This document shows positions 6,027 through 6,852 of a DNA stretch of 6,852 bases, in pieces (position 1 is the stretch's first letter; every line of letters begins with the position of its first letter). The stretch is from Clostridiales bacterium (GTDB lineage: Bacteria > Bacillota > Clostridia > Oscillospirales > Oscillospiraceae): the NCBI GenBank assembly GCA_021203685.1, contig JAJQAS010000127.1:1-6852 (forward strand). The letters run 5' to 3'. The notes beneath the pieces are model-generated. The model saw nothing but the letters and a program-made list of their open reading frames with translations. It made no database searches and was not told the origin of the DNA. Position numbers and translations under genes: made by a program.

Positions 6027-6056
6027 ATTTTAGCAACAAAATGCGTTCCCCGTCAA
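6027..6056 (-). promoter_or_regulatory. promoter of the LacI-family regulator gene
   Basis: On the minus strand TTGACG (6056-6051) and TAAAAT (6032-6027) are separated by 18 bp. Transcription would start near 6020, leaving a leader of about 58 nt that holds a GCCGC/GCGGC inverted repeat (6000-6004 and 6012-6016). It gives the regulator a start independent of araA. Confidence 0.75.
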
Positions 6057-6085
6057 GCCGGGACGGATAAAATAATGTCCAAATT

Positions 6086-6104
6086 AAAAACGCCGATGAC
6101 CGGC
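6086..6104 (-). terminator. short terminator-like hairpin downstream of araA
   Basis: On the minus strand GCCG (6104-6101), loop GTCAT, CGGC (6095-6092) is followed by GTTTTTAATTT. The stem is only four GC pairs plus a possible closing U-G, so it is weak alone, but it has the T-run that the stronger hairpin upstream lacks. It lies just before the regulator promoter. Confidence 0.4.
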
Positions 6105-6146
6105 AAACCTCATATAGCGGGTCTCCCGTTCGTGACAGGTTCAAAT

Positions 6147-6172
6147 CCCCCTCCCGCCGGAGCGGGAGGGGG
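6147..6172 (-). terminator. GC-rich hairpin in the araA 3' region
   Basis: A perfect 11-bp stem of CCCCCTCCCGC and GCGGGAGGGGG (6147-6157 with 6162-6172, loop 6158-6161) starts about 55 bp after the araA stop. On the minus strand it is followed by ATTTGAACC, so the T-run is too short for a classic intrinsic terminator. It could protect the araA mRNA 3' end, or act with the weaker hairpin at 6086-6104. Confidence 0.5.
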
Positions 6173-6226
6173 ACGGACAGGGAAGAAAGAAAAATGTGTA
6201 AGGATAAAAGAGAGACGATCAGGCGC

Positions 6227-6852
6227 TTACTTCAGCTTCCAGGCCAGGTCGTTGAGGAACAGCTCCTGCTTGAGTCCCTCCACGGTGGTGTCGGCGGTGA
6301 TGTGGACGCACTCGATCTGCATCATCTCGGCCCAGTCGATCATCATCTGGGCGGTGACGGCGGTGGAGAGGACGGTGTGGTGGGCGCCGCCGCAGGTGAT
6401 CCAGCACTTGAGACCGGTGAGCAGGTCGGGCTTGGCCTTCCACATGACCCGGGCCACAGGCAGGTTGGGCATTTCATAGATGGGCTTGATGCACTCGATG
6501 TCCTGAATGATCATGCGCAGGCGGCCGCCCATGTCGATGAGGCTGACCACGATGCCGTCGCCGGCCTTGCCCTCGAACACCAGACGGGCGGGGTCTTCCC
6601 GGTCGCCGATGCCCAGGGGATGGACCTCAATGCGGGGTTTGGCGGCGGCCACGCTGGGGCAAACCTCCAACATGTGCGCGCCCAGAGAGACTTCCTTGCC
6701 TGGCTCCAGGTCGTAGGTGTAGTCCTCCATGAAGGCCACGCCGGTGTCGTCCATGCCCTCGGCCATGGCCTTCATAATAGCGGTCATGGCGGAGACTTTC
6801 CAGTCGCCCTCGCCGCCGTAGCCGTAGCCGTCGGCCATCATGTTCTGGGAGG
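6227..6852 (-). CDS. araA: L-arabinose isomerase, C-terminal part (N-terminus off the right edge)
   Basis: The enzyme converts L-arabinose to L-ribulose in the cytoplasm, the first step of bacterial arabinose catabolism. The frame is open to the right edge (residues before MMADGYGYGG continue as ..SQN), so the ATGs near 6838-6841 are internal. About 208 residues are visible, against roughly 500 for the whole protein. By alignment from memory with E. coli AraA, all four metal ligands are present: Glu306 in GEGDW, Glu333 in FMEDYTY, His350 in GAHMLEVCPS and His450 in CGGAHHTV. Other hallmark strings are HPLGIGDREDPARLVF and MWKAKPDL. It ends WKLK at TAA 6227-6229. It shares the strand of the transporter locus but is separated from it by hairpins and a new promoter, so it is probably a separate transcription unit. 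Confidence 0.96.
   Translation of the reverse strand, partial: SQNMMADGYGYGGEGDWKVSAMTAIMKAMAEGMDDTGVAFMEDYTYDLEPGKEVSLGAHMLEVCPSVAAAKPRIEVHPLGIGDREDPARLVFEGKAGDGIVVSLIDMGGRLRMIIQDIECIKPIYEMPNLPVARVMWKAKPDLLTGLKCWITCGGAHHTVLSTAVTAQMMIDWAEMMQIECVHITADTTVEGLKQELFLNDLAWKLK

Noticed and set aside
4913..6070. Plus-strand open frame (385 codons) opposite the regulator
   Set aside because: Arg/Gln/His-rich composition with no domain, and it runs through the regulator's terminator and promoter; antisense shadow.
6100..6160. tRNA-like 3' end on the plus strand (GGTTCAAATCC followed by CCCGCC)
   Set aside because: The T-stem pairs only two bases, and no matching 5' acceptor (GGCGGGA) or D-arm occurs in the preceding 100 bp; most likely chance, at best a decayed remnant.
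1..6852. CRISPR array, insertion sequence or rRNA
   Set aside because: No regularly spaced repeats, transposase motifs or rRNA-like stretches were seen on either strand.

Overview
The window is GC-rich bacterial DNA with strong GGAGG-type ribosome binding sites, a serine/threonine/aspartate-rich lipoprotein linker, and a sugar ABC transporter that carries no ATPase of its own. These traits suggest a high-GC Clostridia member, perhaps a gut Oscillospiraceae-type organism. This placement is inferred from style; there is no marker gene here. Every supported gene lies on the minus strand, so transcription runs from right to left.

From right to left: (1) the 3' part of L-arabinose isomerase araA (6227 to the right edge), with all four metal-ligand motifs visible; (2) a 264-bp gap with a GC-rich hairpin, a weak terminator-like hairpin and a good promoter for the next gene; (3) a LacI-family repressor (4949-5962), most likely starting at TTG 5962 rather than at the in-frame ATGs upstream, followed by a clear intrinsic terminator; (4) a control region (4674-4893) with a near-consensus sigma-A promoter, a perfect 12-bp palindrome just downstream of the predicted start of transcription, and a second 14-bp LacI/CcpA-type operator about 119 bp upstream of it; (5) a MalE-like sugar-binding lipoprotein (3300-4673); (6) a 250-bp gap with two strong inverted repeats; (7) MalF-like and MalG-like permeases overlapping by ATGA (1603-3039 and 761-1606); (8) a strong terminator (685-730); and, 35 bp beyond it, (9) the first 216 codons of a protein resembling the DUF3863 glycoside hydrolase/deacetylase-like family, running off the left edge.

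The likely whole is a regulated oligosaccharide uptake and processing locus. The lipoprotein captures an oligosaccharide outside the cell, the two permeases import it using an ATPase encoded elsewhere (MsmX-type sharing), and the downstream cytoplasmic protein may process it. The LacI-type protein is the obvious local repressor. Nearby araA makes an arabinose-containing substrate possible, but the transporter itself looks like the maltodextrin/galacto-oligosaccharide type, so the substrate is unresolved. The parts least explained by standard annotation are the DUF3863-like gene, the terminator placed just ahead of it, and the structured malE-malF gap.
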